A DNA stretch of 64,000 bases from Nocardioides sp. W7 (GTDB taxonomy: Bacteria > Actinomycetota > Actinomycetes > Propionibacteriales > Nocardioidaceae), in the NCBI RefSeq assembly GCF_022919075.1, contig NZ_CP095078.1, positions 3,100,001-3,164,000 of the forward strand, read 5' to 3'. The position numbers and the translations under genes are program-made. Positions 54,302 to 64,000 of the stretch are shown here, one piece after another (position 1 is the stretch's first letter; each line of letters opens with the position of its first letter). The notes below the pieces were generated by a model that searched no databases, had not been told where the DNA came from, and was given only the letters and a program-made list of their open reading frames with translations.

Positions 54302-56809
54302 GTGCCCGCCGACCCGATCCAGCGCCTGCTCGCGGCGCCGCCCGACCTGCCGGTGGCGGCGGGCCTGGACGCCCTGCTCGCCGGGCTGCGCGACCGGGGC
54401 GCGGTCGTGGTCCAGGCGCCACCGGGCACCGGCAAGACCACCCTGGTCCCGCCCGCCGTCGCGACGCTCGGCCCGGCCGGGTCGGGGCGCGTCGTGGTCA
54501 CCCAGCCGCGCCGGATCGCCGCGCGCGCCGCGGCCCGCCGGCTGGCGCACCTGCTGGGCGAGCCGGTCGGCCAGACGGTCGGGTACGCCGTCCGCGGCGA
54601 CCGACGCTCGGGGCCGCAGACGCGCGTCGAGATGGTGACCACCGGTGTGCTGCTCCGGCGGCTGCAGCGCGACCCGGACCTGCCGGGCGTCGCCGCCGTG
54701 GTGCTCGACGAGGTGCACGAGCGGGCGCTCGACGCCGACCTGCTGCTGGCGCTGCTGGTCGACGTGCGGGCGAACCTCCGCGACGACCTGCGCCTGGTCG
54801 CGATGTCGGCGACCGTCGAGGCCGGCCGCACCGCCGCGCTGCTCGGCGAGACCCCGGTGCCGGTCATCGAGGTGCCCGGCACGCTGCACCCGGTCGAGCA
54901 GGTCTGGGCGGCTCCGCCGCCGGGGGTACGACGCTCCGACGACCGCGGGATCACCCCCGCCTTCCTCGACCACGTGGCCGCGACGGTCCGCCGTGCGCTG
55001 GCCGAGCGCACCGGTGACGTGCTGGTCTTCCTGCCCGGGGTGGCCGAGGTCGACGGCGTCGTCCGCCGGCTGGGTGGTGTCGATGCAGACGTCCGGGCGC
55101 TGCACGGCCGGCTCCCGGCCGCCCAGCAGGACCTGGCGCTGACCCCGGGCGAGCGCCGCCGGGTCGTCGTCTCGACCGCGGTGGCGGAGTCGTCGCTGAC
55201 CGTGCCGGGGGTGCGCAGCGTCGTCGACGCGGGCCTGGTCCGGCAGCCGCGCACCGACCACCGGCGTGGGCTGGCCGGACTGATCACGGTTCCGGTCAGC
55301 CGGGCGGCCGCCGAGCAGCGGGCCGGACGCGCCGGCCGGGAGGGCCCGGGCACGGCGTACCGCTGCTGGACCGAGGCCGAGCACGCCCACCTCGCCGCCC
55401 ACCCCGAGCCCGAGATCGCGGTGGCCGACCTGACCGGCTTCGCGCTGGAGCTGGCCGTGTGGGGGAGCCCGGGCGGCACCGGGCTCGCGCTCCTCGACCC
55501 GCCGCCCGCGGCGGCGCTCGCGGTCGCGCACGCGACCCTGGCCGACCTCGGTGCGGTCGGCCCGGACGGCGCGGTGACCGAGCGCGGCCGGGCGATCGCG
55601 CGGGTGCCGGCCGACCCCCGGCTGGCCCGCGCCCTGCTCGACGGCGCGGCGATCGTCGGCGCCCGCCGGGCCGCCGAGGTGGTGGCGCTGCTCGCCGAGG
55701 ATGTCCGCGCACCCGGCGGGGACCTGGTCGCCGCGCTCCGGTCGCTGCGCCGCGGTGGTCCCGGGACGCCCGCCTGGCGGACGACGGTCGACCAGCTGAG
55801 GACGCACCTCTCGGAGCGGGCCGAGCCGAGCGACCGGCTGACCGACGACCTCGCGGTCGGCGCGGTGGTGGCGCTGGCGCACCCGGACCGGGTGGCCCGC
55901 CGCCGGCCCGGCGGCGCGTCGTACCTGATGGTCGGCGGCACGGGCGCCGTGCTGCCGCGCGGCGAGTCCGGCCTGGCCGGGGTGGACTGGCTGGCCGTCG
56001 CCGACGTCGACCGGCGACCCGGCCAGCGGGACGCGACGATCCGGTCCGCCGCCCCGATCGACGAGGACCTGGCGCTCGAGGCCGCCGCAGCCCGCTGGGC
56101 CGAGGACGACGAGGTCGGCTGGGCCGCCGGCCGGGTCGTGGCCCGCCGGGTCACCCGCCTGGGCGCGATCGAGCTCGCGTCGGTGACCCTCGCGCCCCCG
56201 CCCGCCGAGCGAGTGGGCGCCGCCGTGCGGGAGGGGCTGCGGCAGGAGGGGCTCGCCGTGCTGCCCTGGACCGAGTCCGCGCAGGCGCTCCGCCGGCGGC
56301 TGGCCTTCCTGCACCGGACCCTGGGGGAGCCCTGGCCCGAGGTCTCCGACGACGCCCTGGCGGCGAGCGTCGAGACCTGGCTCGGCCCCGAGCTGGCCCG
56401 GATCCGCGCGACCCGCGACCTGGCCCGGGTCGACGTGCTCACCGCGCTGCGGCGGCTGCTCCCGTGGCCCGAGGCGGGCCGGCTCGACGAGCTCGCCCCG
56501 GAGCGGCTGGCGGTGCCGAGCGGCTCCGCCGTCCGGGTGGAGTACGACGGCGAGCAGCCGGTGCTCGCCGTACGCCTGCAGGAGACCTTCGGCTGGGCGG
56601 CGACGCCGCGGCTGGCCGACGGGCGGGTGCCGGTCCTGCTGCACCTGCTCTCGCCCGCGCGCCGGCCGGTCGCCGTGACGGCCGACCTGGCGTCGTTCTG
56701 GGCGAACGGCTACCCGCAGGTGCGCGCCGAGCTGCGCGGGCGCTACCCCAAGCACGCCTGGCCCGAGGACCCGTGGTCAGCGCCGCCCACACGGGGTATA
56801 AGGAGGTGA
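54302..56809 (+). CDS. hrpB: ATP-dependent RNA helicase HrpB
   Basis: The 835-residue DEAH/DEVH helicase has Walker A VQAPPGTGKTTLVPPAV (about residues 38-54), the DEVH box VVLDEVHERALDADLLLALL, and QRAGRAGREGPGTAYRCW (motif VI). A long C-terminal HrpB-specific region follows, with LPWPEAGRLDELAPERLAVP. HrpB proteins are widespread but have no clear role. GTG 54302 was chosen over the long upstream frame, which runs through other genes. A direct repeat GCCCAGATCAGCC lies just before it. Confidence 0.9.
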   Translation: MPADPIQRLLAAPPDLPVAAGLDALLAGLRDRGAVVVQAPPGTGKTTLVPPAVATLGPAGSGRVVVTQPRRIAARAAARRLAHLLGEPVGQTVGYAVRGDRRSGPQTRVEMVTTGVLLRRLQRDPDLPGVAAVVLDEVHERALDADLLLALLVDVRANLRDDLRLVAMSATVEAGRTAALLGETPVPVIEVPGTLHPVEQVWAAPPPGVRRSDDRGITPAFLDHVAATVRRALAERTGDVLVFLPGVAEVDGVVRRLGGVDADVRALHGRLPAAQQDLALTPGERRRVVVSTAVAESSLTVPGVRSVVDAGLVRQPRTDHRRGLAGLITVPVSRAAAEQRAGRAGREGPGTAYRCWTEAEHAHLAAHPEPEIAVADLTGFALELAVWGSPGGTGLALLDPPPAAALAVAHATLADLGAVGPDGAVTERGRAIARVPADPRLARALLDGAAIVGARRAAEVVALLAEDVRAPGGDLVAALRSLRRGGPGTPAWRTTVDQLRTHLSERAEPSDRLTDDLAVGAVVALAHPDRVARRRPGGASYLMVGGTGAVLPRGESGLAGVDWLAVADVDRRPGQRDATIRSAAPIDEDLALEAAAARWAEDDEVGWAAGRVVARRVTRLGAIELASVTLAPPPAERVGAAVREGLRQEGLAVLPWTESAQALRRRLAFLHRTLGEPWPEVSDDALAASVETWLGPELARIRATRDLARVDVLTALRRLLPWPEAGRLDELAPERLAVPSGSAVRVEYDGEQPVLAVRLQETFGWAATPRLADGRVPVLLHLLSPARRPVAVTADLASFWANGYPQVRAELRGRYPKHAWPEDPWSAPPTRGIRR

Positions 56810-56840
56810 CGGCGCTCACATCTCGGCTTGGAGGCCCCGC

Positions 56841-59039
56841 ATGACCACCACCACCCGACCACCGGAGGAACCCGCTCCGGCCGGCCCCGATTCCGACCGG
56901 ATGCCACCCCGGACGATCGCCCTGTGGGCGCTGGTCGCCGTCGTCGGCGCCGTCTGCTGGGCGGTGCTGGCCCTCAGCCGCGGCGAGGACGTCTCCGCAC
57001 TGTGGATCCTGTTCGCGGCGCTCTCGTCGTACCTCATCGCCTACCGCTTCTACTCCCGCTTCATCGCCCGCCGGGTGCTCCACCTCGACGACCGCCGGGC
57101 CACGCCGGCCGAACGCCTGGAGAACGGCACCGACTTCGAGGTCACCGACCGGAGGGTGCTCTTCGGCCACCACTTCGCGGCCATCGCGGGCGCGGGCCCG
57201 CTGGTCGGCCCGGTGCTCGCGGCGCAGATGGGATACCTGCCCGGCACCCTGTGGATCATCGTGGGCGTCATCTTCGCCGGCGCTGTGCAGGACATGGTCG
57301 TGCTCTTCCTCTCGCTGCGGCGCGACGGCAAGAGCCTGGGCCAGATGATCCGCGAGGAGATCGGGGTCGTCGGCGGCACCGCGGCGCTGATCGCTGTGTT
57401 CGCCATCATGATCATCATCCTCGCGGTGCTCTCGCTGGTGGTCGTGAACGCGCTCGCCGAGTCGCCCTGGGGCGTGTTCTCGATCGGGCTGACCATCCCG
57501 ATCGCCTTGTTCATGGGCTTCTACCTGCGGTTCTGGCGTCCCGGCCGGGTCCTGGAGGTCACCGCGATCGGCGTCGTGATGCTGCTGCTGGCCATCGTCG
57601 GCGGCGGGTACGTCGAGGCCTGGGGGCTGGACGGCGCGCTGACGCTGTCGAAGGAGACGCTGACCCTCTGCCTGGTGGTCTACGGCTTCGTCGCCTCGAT
57701 CCTGCCGGTCTGGATGCTGCTGACGCCGCGCGACTACCTGTCGACGTTCATGAAGATCGGCGTGATCGTGCTGCTCGCCGTCGGGCTGGTGCTGGCCACC
57801 CCGGTCCTGCAGAACGAGGCGGTCACGTCCTTCGCCACCGAGGGCAACGGGCCGGTGTTCGCCGGCAAGCTCTTCCCGTTCCTCTTCATCACCATCGCCT
57901 GCGGCGCGCTCTCCGGCTTCCACGCGCTGATCGCCTCCGGCACCACGCCGAAGATGGTGGCCAAGGAGAGCCACGTCCGGATGATCGGCTACGGCGGCAT
58001 GCTGATGGAGTCCTTCGTCGCCATCTCGGCGCTGATCGCCGCCTCGGTCATCGACCAGGGCCTCTACTTCGCGATGAACGCCCCCGCGGGCGCCACCGGC
58101 GGCACCGTCGAGGGGGCGGTGTCGTTCGTCAACGGCCTCGGCTTCACCCTGACGCCCGACCAGCTCAACGCGGCTGCCGCCTCCGTCGAGGAGGAGCTGG
58201 TCTCGCGCACCGGCGGCGCACCGACCCTCGCGCTCGGCATCTCGACGATCTTCAGCGACGCCTTCGGCGGCGGCCTGGCGGCGTTCTGGTACCACTTCGC
58301 GATCATGTTCGAGGCGCTGTTCATCCTGACCGCGGTCGATGCCGGCACCCGGGTCGGCCGCTTCATGCTGCAGGACACCGTCGGGAACGTCTGGAATCGG
58401 TACGCCGACACCTCGTGGAAGCCGGCCTCCTGGAGTGCCTCCGCGGTGGTCGTCGCCTGCTGGGGCTACATGCTGTACGTCGGCGTGACCGATCCGCTCG
58501 GCGGCATCAACCAGCTCTTCCCGCTGTTCGGCATCGCCAACCAGCTGCTGGCGGCGATCGCGCTGACCCTCTGCGTGACCGTGTTCCTCAAGCACGGGTG
58601 GCTGCGGTGGGTCTGGGTGCCGGCCGTGCCCCTGGTCTGGGACCTGATCACCACGATGACCGCGAGCTACGAGAAGGTCTTCTCGTCCAACCCGGCGATC
58701 GGCTACTTCGCCCAGGCCGACCGCTACCGCGAGGCGCGCGACGCCGGTGAGGTCCTCGCGCCGGCAACCGATGCCGCGCAGATGGACACGGTCGTCTTCA
58801 ACTCCACCGTCAACGGCGTGCTGCAGGCCGCCTTCGCCGTACTGGTCCTGGTGATCGTCGCCAACGCGGCGCTGATCTGGGTGCGGGCCGTCAAGGCCGG
58901 CTCGCTGCCGACCACCGAGGTCCCGGCACAGCCCTCGCACCTCGTGGCGCCGGCCGGGTTCATCGCCACCCGCGAGGAGAAGGCCGCCGTGTCGGCCTGG
59001 GAGGCCGAACGCCGCGAGAAGATCGGGGGGCGGCGATGA
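56841..59039 (+). CDS. cstA: CstA-family carbon starvation/pyruvate transporter
   Basis: The 732-residue protein has about 16 membrane segments and the CstA patterns FGHHFAAIAGAGPLVGPVLA near the N-terminus and SGFHALIASGTTPKMVAKES in the middle. CstA transports pyruvate or peptides during starvation. ATG 56841 starts MTTTTRPPEEPAPAGP. Its stop overlaps the small partner gene (ATGA), as in many genomes. Confidence 0.93.
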   Translation: MTTTTRPPEEPAPAGPDSDRMPPRTIALWALVAVVGAVCWAVLALSRGEDVSALWILFAALSSYLIAYRFYSRFIARRVLHLDDRRATPAERLENGTDFEVTDRRVLFGHHFAAIAGAGPLVGPVLAAQMGYLPGTLWIIVGVIFAGAVQDMVVLFLSLRRDGKSLGQMIREEIGVVGGTAALIAVFAIMIIILAVLSLVVVNALAESPWGVFSIGLTIPIALFMGFYLRFWRPGRVLEVTAIGVVMLLLAIVGGGYVEAWGLDGALTLSKETLTLCLVVYGFVASILPVWMLLTPRDYLSTFMKIGVIVLLAVGLVLATPVLQNEAVTSFATEGNGPVFAGKLFPFLFITIACGALSGFHALIASGTTPKMVAKESHVRMIGYGGMLMESFVAISALIAASVIDQGLYFAMNAPAGATGGTVEGAVSFVNGLGFTLTPDQLNAAAASVEEELVSRTGGAPTLALGISTIFSDAFGGGLAAFWYHFAIMFEALFILTAVDAGTRVGRFMLQDTVGNVWNRYADTSWKPASWSASAVVVACWGYMLYVGVTDPLGGINQLFPLFGIANQLLAAIALTLCVTVFLKHGWLRWVWVPAVPLVWDLITTMTASYEKVFSSNPAIGYFAQADRYREARDAGEVLAPATDAAQMDTVVFNSTVNGVLQAAFAVLVLVIVANAALIWVRAVKAGSLPTTEVPAQPSHLVAPAGFIATREEKAAVSAWEAERREKIGGRR

Positions 59040-59224
59040 CCGCGGGCCGGCCTGGCGTGCTGGCCGGCGTCCGCTGGTACCTCCGCGAGCTCAGCGGCGA
59101 GGCCAAGTGGGACGCCTACCTGGAGCGGTGCGAGCGCGACGGCACCGAGCCGATGAGCCGGCGGGCGTTCGAGCGGCACCGCGACGAGCACCGGGAGCGC
59201 TCGACGCAGGGCCGGTGCTGCTGA
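59036..59224 (+). CDS. YbdD/YjiX-family small protein (DUF466), CstA partner
   Basis: The 62-residue protein starts MTAGRPGVLAGVRWYLRELS and has the family's charged MSRRAFERHRDEHRERSTQG plus a C-terminal CC. DUF466 proteins accompany CstA/BtsT and are needed for uptake. ATG overlaps the cstA stop. Short length is normal for the family. Confidence 0.85.
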   Translation: MTAGRPGVLAGVRWYLRELSGEAKWDAYLERCERDGTEPMSRRAFERHRDEHRERSTQGRCC

Positions 59225-59258
59225 CCCCATTTCCCCGCCGAGTCAGCAGAAGTAGTGG

Positions 59259-59289
59259 GCCGAGTCAGCACCACTGGTGCTGACTCGGC
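59259..59289. terminator. perfect 31-bp palindrome between DUF466 and LuxR genes
   Basis: GCCGAGTCAGCACCA and TGGTGCTGACTCGGC are 15-base perfect arms around a single C. A partial copy, GCCGAGTCAGCAGAAGTAGT, stands directly upstream at about 59237-59256. It lies between convergent stops at 59224 and 59298 and probably works in both directions. The stem matches the element at 44951. Confidence 0.7.
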
Positions 59290-59297
59290 ATTGCTCC

Positions 59298-61889
59298 CTA
59301 CCCCGCCGACCAGCCCAGCTCCGTGGCCCGCTCGACCGCCTCGTGCCGTGAGCCCGCGCCGAGCTTGGCCATCAGGGCGCCCACGTGGTGGTCGACGGTG
59401 CGCACCGAGAGCACCAGCCGCTCGGCGATCGCGGCGTTGGGCAGGCCCTCGGCGAGCAGCGCGAGGACGTCGACCTGCCGAGCGGTCAGCCCGGCGACGT
59501 TGACCCGGGTCGTGGAGGTCGGCCCACGCGGAACCCGGACGGCGCCCCGGCGGCGCAGGTCCTCGCGGACCCGGTCCGCGAGCCGGACCCCGCCGAGCGC
59601 GTCCAGGCCCGCGAGCCCGCTGAGCACCACGGTGTCGTCGTCGCTGCAGGTGAGTGCCGCGGCCGCCTCGTACGGGTAGCCGGCCGCGGCCCAGGCGTCC
59701 GCCGCGCCGCGCCAGTCGCCGCGGGCCGACAGCGCGTGCGGGTGGGTGCTTCCCGCGAGGTCCGCCGGGTCGACCGGGTCGCCGGCGAGCCGCAGCCAGT
59801 GCGCGAGCTCGACCCGCCAGGGGAGCGAGCCGACCCGGCAGGCCTCGGCGTACACCTCGCGGCCGATGCGGCGGACCTGCTCGTCGTCGCGACGCAGCCA
59901 GGCGGCCTCGCAGGCCAGCGCCGCGGCCGGAGCGGTCCGCTGCAGCTCGTCGAGCTCGCGGCCCAGCCGCCAGCACTCCTCGACCAGCTCGTCGGCCGGC
60001 TCCCCGGTGCGCAGCGCCACCCGGCCGAGCACGAACAGGGCGGTGCAGCGGATCGGGCTGGTGGCGTCCAGGCCGACCTCCGCGTCGGCGACGGCCGTTG
60101 CCCAGCGGGCGCCGGCGAGCGCGACCAGCCCGCGCTCCACGGTGAGGTACTTCCAGAAGACGACCTGCTCGTCGGCCTCGGCGTGCTCGATCCCCGCGAC
60201 CAGCTCCTCGCCCGCCTCGTCGGGGCGCAGGTGCACGAGCAGCTGCCACACGACGTTGCACCAGGCCCGGCTCGCGTGCTCGGACAGGCCCGCCTCGAGT
60301 GCGACGTCGCGGGACTCCTCGACCAGCTCGCGCCCCGTGGGGTCGCCCTGCGCCCACTGGGCGGTGCCGAGGTTGTTGAGCGCGTGGGAGAGCACCGCCC
60401 GGTCGTCGACCTCGCGGGCCAGCGCGATCGCGTGCTCGGCGGTCTCCCGTGCCTCCGTCATCCGCTCGGCCAGCATCGCCAGCTGGGAGACGTTGCTCAG
60501 CGCGAGCGCCAGCTCCCGACGGTCCTCGGTGCCACCCAGGACGGAGACCGCCTCGACCGCCGCAGTCTCGGCCCGCCGCCGGTCGCCGACCCACCAGGCG
60601 ATCCGCGACAGCGACCGCAGCGAGGCGCCGAGGGCGACCGGGTCGCCGAGGTCGCGCCGGATCCGGACCGCCTCGTCCTGGTCGGCGAGCGCGCTGCGCT
60701 CCCGGTCGCCGACGGTGTAGCAGGCCCGGGCCGACGCCTCGAGGAGGTCGGCCAGCTCGGGGGGAGCGAGCTCGTCACGGTGCGCCAGGACCGCTCGCAG
60801 GTGGTCGGCCGCCTGGCGGTGCGCCCGGCCGGTCGCCGCGGCGGTCGCGGCCGCCGGGCCGTGCCGTACCACCGCGACGGCGTCCCCGGCCTCGATCGCG
60901 TGGTGCACCAGCTGGGCCGGGTCGTGGTCGGGCCGGGCCTCCAGGACGGCGAGCGCGGCCGCGTTCAGCGTCGTACGACGGGCGGCGGGCAGCGCGTCGA
61001 CGACGGCGCGCCGGGTCAGCTCGTGGCGGAAGCCGACCTGCCGCGGCTCGACGAGGAGCAGCCCGTGCTCCTCGGCGCCCGCCAGCGCGGCGAGCCCGCC
61101 CGGGACCAGCGCGTCCACCAGCGGCCGGTCGGCGGTCGAGGTGATCACGCTGAGCCGCTCGACCGCGTCGCGCGAGTCCGGGTCGAGCCGGTGCAGCCGG
61201 GCCAGCACCAGGTCGACGACGCTCGACGGTACGGCGTCCGGCGACGCCAGCAGCTCGTGGACCAGGAACGGGTTCCCGCCGGTGGCCGCGAGCACCGTGT
61301 CGGCCCACCCGGGGCCGGCCAGGGTGCGTACCGCGTCGGACGAGAGCGGACCGAGGGGGAGCCGGACGACCGACCGGGCGGTCGCGATGGCCGCGAGCAG
61401 CCGGCGCAGCGGGTGGGCCCGGTCGAGCTCGTCGTCGCGGTAGGTCAGCACCAGCACCGCGGGCAGGTCGGACACCCGCCGGGCCAGCCACCGGAGCAGG
61501 TCGAGGGTCGCCTCGTCCGCCCAGTGCACGTCCTCGACCGTCAGCACCGTCGCGTGCCCGGCCCAGTCGAGCTCCTCGTGCAGCGCGGTGAAGAGCGCGT
61601 CGCGCTCGCCCGGCGACCGCAGCGCCCGGGCCAGGTCGGCGCCCACCGTTCCGGACAGGTCCCGCAGTGGGCCGAGCACCCGGGGAGTGGCCAGGTCGTC
61701 GCAGCGACCGGTCAGCAGTCGGGCGTCCGGGAGTGCGTCGTGCAGCGCACCGACCAGGCTGGACTTGCCGATCCCGGCCTCGCCGGAGACCAGCACCACC
61801 GAGCCCGCGCCGCCCGCGGCCAGCCGCGCGGCGCGGGCCAGTGCCGCGAGCTCGTCGTCGCGCTCCAGCACCGCCGTCCGGGACAGCAT
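59298..61889 (-). CDS. large LuxR-family (LAL-type) transcriptional regulator
   Basis: The 863-residue protein has an N-terminal ATPase: Walker A LVSGEAGIGKSSLVGALHDA (about residues 33-52) and Walker B VLTVEDVHWADEATLDLL. A TPR-like helical middle follows. It ends in a LuxR HTH (LTARQVDVLALLAEGLPNAA, VRTVDHHVGALMAKLGAGSR). LAL regulators respond to nutrients or small ligands; targets here are unknown. ATG 61889 is the start, with no ribosome site visible, so it may be leaderless. It is divergent from carA across 94 bases, which also hold the PyrR leader. Confidence 0.88.
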   Translation of the reverse strand: MLSRTAVLERDDELAALARAARLAAGGAGSVVLVSGEAGIGKSSLVGALHDALPDARLLTGRCDDLATPRVLGPLRDLSGTVGADLARALRSPGERDALFTALHEELDWAGHATVLTVEDVHWADEATLDLLRWLARRVSDLPAVLVLTYRDDELDRAHPLRRLLAAIATARSVVRLPLGPLSSDAVRTLAGPGWADTVLAATGGNPFLVHELLASPDAVPSSVVDLVLARLHRLDPDSRDAVERLSVITSTADRPLVDALVPGGLAALAGAEEHGLLLVEPRQVGFRHELTRRAVVDALPAARRTTLNAAALAVLEARPDHDPAQLVHHAIEAGDAVAVVRHGPAAATAAATGRAHRQAADHLRAVLAHRDELAPPELADLLEASARACYTVGDRERSALADQDEAVRIRRDLGDPVALGASLRSLSRIAWWVGDRRRAETAAVEAVSVLGGTEDRRELALALSNVSQLAMLAERMTEARETAEHAIALAREVDDRAVLSHALNNLGTAQWAQGDPTGRELVEESRDVALEAGLSEHASRAWCNVVWQLLVHLRPDEAGEELVAGIEHAEADEQVVFWKYLTVERGLVALAGARWATAVADAEVGLDATSPIRCTALFVLGRVALRTGEPADELVEECWRLGRELDELQRTAPAAALACEAAWLRRDDEQVRRIGREVYAEACRVGSLPWRVELAHWLRLAGDPVDPADLAGSTHPHALSARGDWRGAADAWAAAGYPYEAAAALTCSDDDTVVLSGLAGLDALGGVRLADRVREDLRRRGAVRVPRGPTSTTRVNVAGLTARQVDVLALLAEGLPNAAIAERLVLSVRTVDHHVGALMAKLGAGSRHEAVERATELGWSAG

Positions 61890-61940
61890 GGGCTGATCGT
61901 AGGTCCGACCCGCCGCTGATAGGGTCAGCCCTGTTCGAAC

Positions 61941-61979
61941 ATCCTTTAACGATCCGTCCTGAGAGGCGGAGAAGGAGGT
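61941..61979 (+). promoter_or_regulatory. PyrR-binding RNA loop in the carA leader
   Basis: ATCCTTTAACGATCCGTCCT is followed by GAGAGGCGGAGAAGGAGGT, differing from the pyrR leader element at only two positions. It contains the PyrR consensus GAGAGGC fully here. The Shine-Dalgarno is within the element and is followed by the GTG start of carA at 61984. Confidence 0.8.
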
Positions 61980-61983
61980 CGGC

Positions 61984-63135
61984 GTGCCGTTGCATGCCCC
62001 CGCGATCCTGGTCCTCGAGGACGGTCGCACCTTCACCGGCGAGGCGTACGGCGCCCCCGGCGAGACGTTCGGCGAGGCGGTCTTCAACACCGGCATGTCC
62101 GGCTACCAGGAGACGCTCACCGATCCGTCGTACCACCGTCAGGTCGTCGTGATGACGGCCCCGCACATCGGCAACACCGGCGTCAACGACGAGGACACCG
62201 AGTCCTCGCGGATCTGGGTGGCCGGGTACGTCGTCCGCGACCCCGCCCGCCGCCCGTCCAACTGGCGCTCGCGGCGCTCGCTGGACGACGAGCTGCGCGA
62301 CCAGGGTGTCGTCGGCATCTCCGGCATCGACACCCGCGCGCTCACCCGCCACCTGCGCGAGCGCGGTGCGATGCGGGTCGGCATCTCCTCGGTCGAGACC
62401 GACCCGGCGGCCCTGCTGGCGCGGGTCCGGGCCTCGACCGAGATGAGCGGCTCCGAGCTCGCCACCGAGGTCAGCACGAAGGAGGCGTACGTCGTCGCGG
62501 CGCAGGGTGAGAAGAAGCTCACCGTCGCCGCCCTCGACCTCGGCATCAAGACCATGACGCCCTACCGGATGGCCGAGCGCGGCATCGAGGTGCACGTGCT
62601 GCCGGCCGGCTCGACCCTCGCCGACGTCCTCGCCGTGCAGCCCGACGGGCTCTTCTACTCCAACGGCCCCGGCGATCCCGCCGCGACCACCCAGCAGATC
62701 GAGGTGCTCCAGGGCGCGCTCGCCCAGGACCTGCCCTACTTCGGCATCTGCTTCGGCAACCAGCTGTTCGGGCGCGCGCTGGGCTTCGGCACCTACAAGC
62801 TGAAGTACGGCCACCGCGGCATCAACCAGCCCGTGATGGACCGCACCACCGGCAAGGTCGAGGTGACCGCCCACAACCACGGGTTCGCCGTCGACGCACC
62901 GCTGACCGGCGAGACGACCACGCCGTACGGCGTCGCGAGCGTCAGCCACGTCTGCCTCAACGACGACGTCGTCGAGGGCCTCGAGCTGCGTGACGAGGCC
63001 GGCGCCCTGAAGAGCTTCTCCGTCCAGTACCACCCCGAGGCCGCCGCCGGCCCGCACGACGCGGCGTACCTCTTCGACCGGTTCGTCCAACTCATGGAGT
63101 CCCGACCGGGCTCGACCACCGGAAGCGAGGCCTGA
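61984..63135 (+). CDS. carA: carbamoyl-phosphate synthase small subunit
   Basis: The 383-residue protein has the N-terminal [20 protein letters not shown] and [16 protein letters not shown] typical of CarA, then a class I glutaminase domain with the catalytic Cys in [17 protein letters not shown] and His in [12 protein letters not shown]. It supplies ammonia to the CarB subunit encoded next. GTG 61984 sits 4 bases after AGGAGGT. A PyrR loop in the leader predicts repression by UMP. Confidence 0.96.
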   Translation: MPLHAPAILVLEDGRTFTGEAYGAPGETFGEAVFNTGMSGYQETLTDPSYHRQVVVMTAPHIGNTGVNDEDTESSRIWVAGYVVRDPARRPSNWRSRRSLDDELRDQGVVGISGIDTRALTRHLRERGAMRVGISSVETDPAALLARVRASTEMSGSELATEVSTKEAYVVAAQGEKKLTVAALDLGIKTMTPYRMAERGIEVHVLPAGSTLADVLAVQPDGLFYSNGPGDPAATTQQIEVLQGALAQDLPYFGICFGNQLFGRALGFGTYKLKYGHRGINQPVMDRTTGKVEVTAHNHGFAVDAPLTGETTTPYGVASVSHVCLNDDVVEGLELRDEAGALKSFSVQYHPEAAAGPHDAAYLFDRFVQLMESRPGSTTGSEA

Positions 63136-63138
63136 GCC

Positions 63139-64000
<862 letters not shown>

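Noticed and set aside
54266..56755. 829-residue minus-strand frame opposite hrpB
   Set aside because: It mirrors the HrpB frame and has no recognisable domain; HrpB motifs on the plus strand are clear.
56439..58940. 833-residue minus-strand frame opposite cstA
   Set aside because: Antisense of a membrane protein gene, full of His/Asp/Gln/Arg; not a protein family.

Overview
The window comes from a high-GC actinobacterium. Codon third positions are almost all G/C, GTG starts are frequent, and ATGA/GTGA stop-start overlaps are common. A complete mce operon, a KstR-type regulator with its binding motif, F420/PPOX-type proteins and an actinobacterial PyrR-controlled pyr cluster all fit. The absence of mycolic-acid genes here and the REP-like GGTCTCGACAC... 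palindromes suggest a Nocardioides-like member of the Propionibacteriales; that placement is inference.

Layout. 1-13326 is mixed housekeeping: the end of a DinB/DUF664 protein, an isochorismatase-like hydrolase, a PPOX protein, an enoyl-CoA hydratase, an AlkA-type glycosylase, an aldo/keto reductase with a divergent TetR repressor, a phospholipase D/cardiolipin synthase, uvrB, an MFS carrier, a zeta-toxin-like kinase with an HTH partner, a frameshifted MmcQ/YjbR gene, and a DUF1707 protein with an ion channel. 13440-44947 is a steroid-catabolism region: an mce4-like importer operon (yrbEAB, mceA-F, two Mce-associated genes), a ferredoxin reductase, ferredoxin and Hsd4A cluster, kstR itself, a glycosyltransferase/methyltransferase/cyclase-like cluster of unknown product, a FadE34-like acyl-CoA dehydrogenase, a lipase/wax-ester synthase pair, and an operon for the last step of steroid side-chain removal (fused FadE28-FadE29, split ChsH2, ChsH1, Ltp2). 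44951-47461 holds an LLM monooxygenase, a dienelactone hydrolase and repeats. 47479-50362 is pyrR-pyrB-pyrC. Unrelated genes follow (GH3 glucosidase, methyltransferase, HrpB helicase, CstA with its small partner, a large LuxR regulator). carA-carB begin at 61984, and carB runs off the window.

How the genes work together. Seven copies of a TnnAACnnGTTnnA-like box, the motif known for mycobacterial KstR, lie in front of the mce operon, the reductase/ferredoxin/Hsd4A operon, the kstR-glycosyltransferase divergence, the FadE34-like gene, the lipase/wax-synthase pair, the side-chain operon and, at a distance, an enoyl-CoA hydratase at 2163. The inferred picture is one regulon: sterol-derived acyl-CoA inactivates KstR, which releases uptake (Mce), redox supply, beta-oxidation of the side chain and perhaps storage of the released acyl groups. 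Ring-degradation genes (KstD, KshA, Hsa) and the MceG ATPase are not in this window.

The pyrimidine genes carry two nearly identical PyrR-binding-loop-like leaders, one before pyrR and one before carA, which would keep the separated carAB under the same control.

Most noteworthy: the KstR-boxed cluster of unknown product (28248-31966), the domain fusion and fission in the side-chain operon, REP-like palindromes read in frame inside two genes, and several families of perfect intergenic palindromes. No tRNA, rRNA, CRISPR array, insertion sequence or prophage was recognised.
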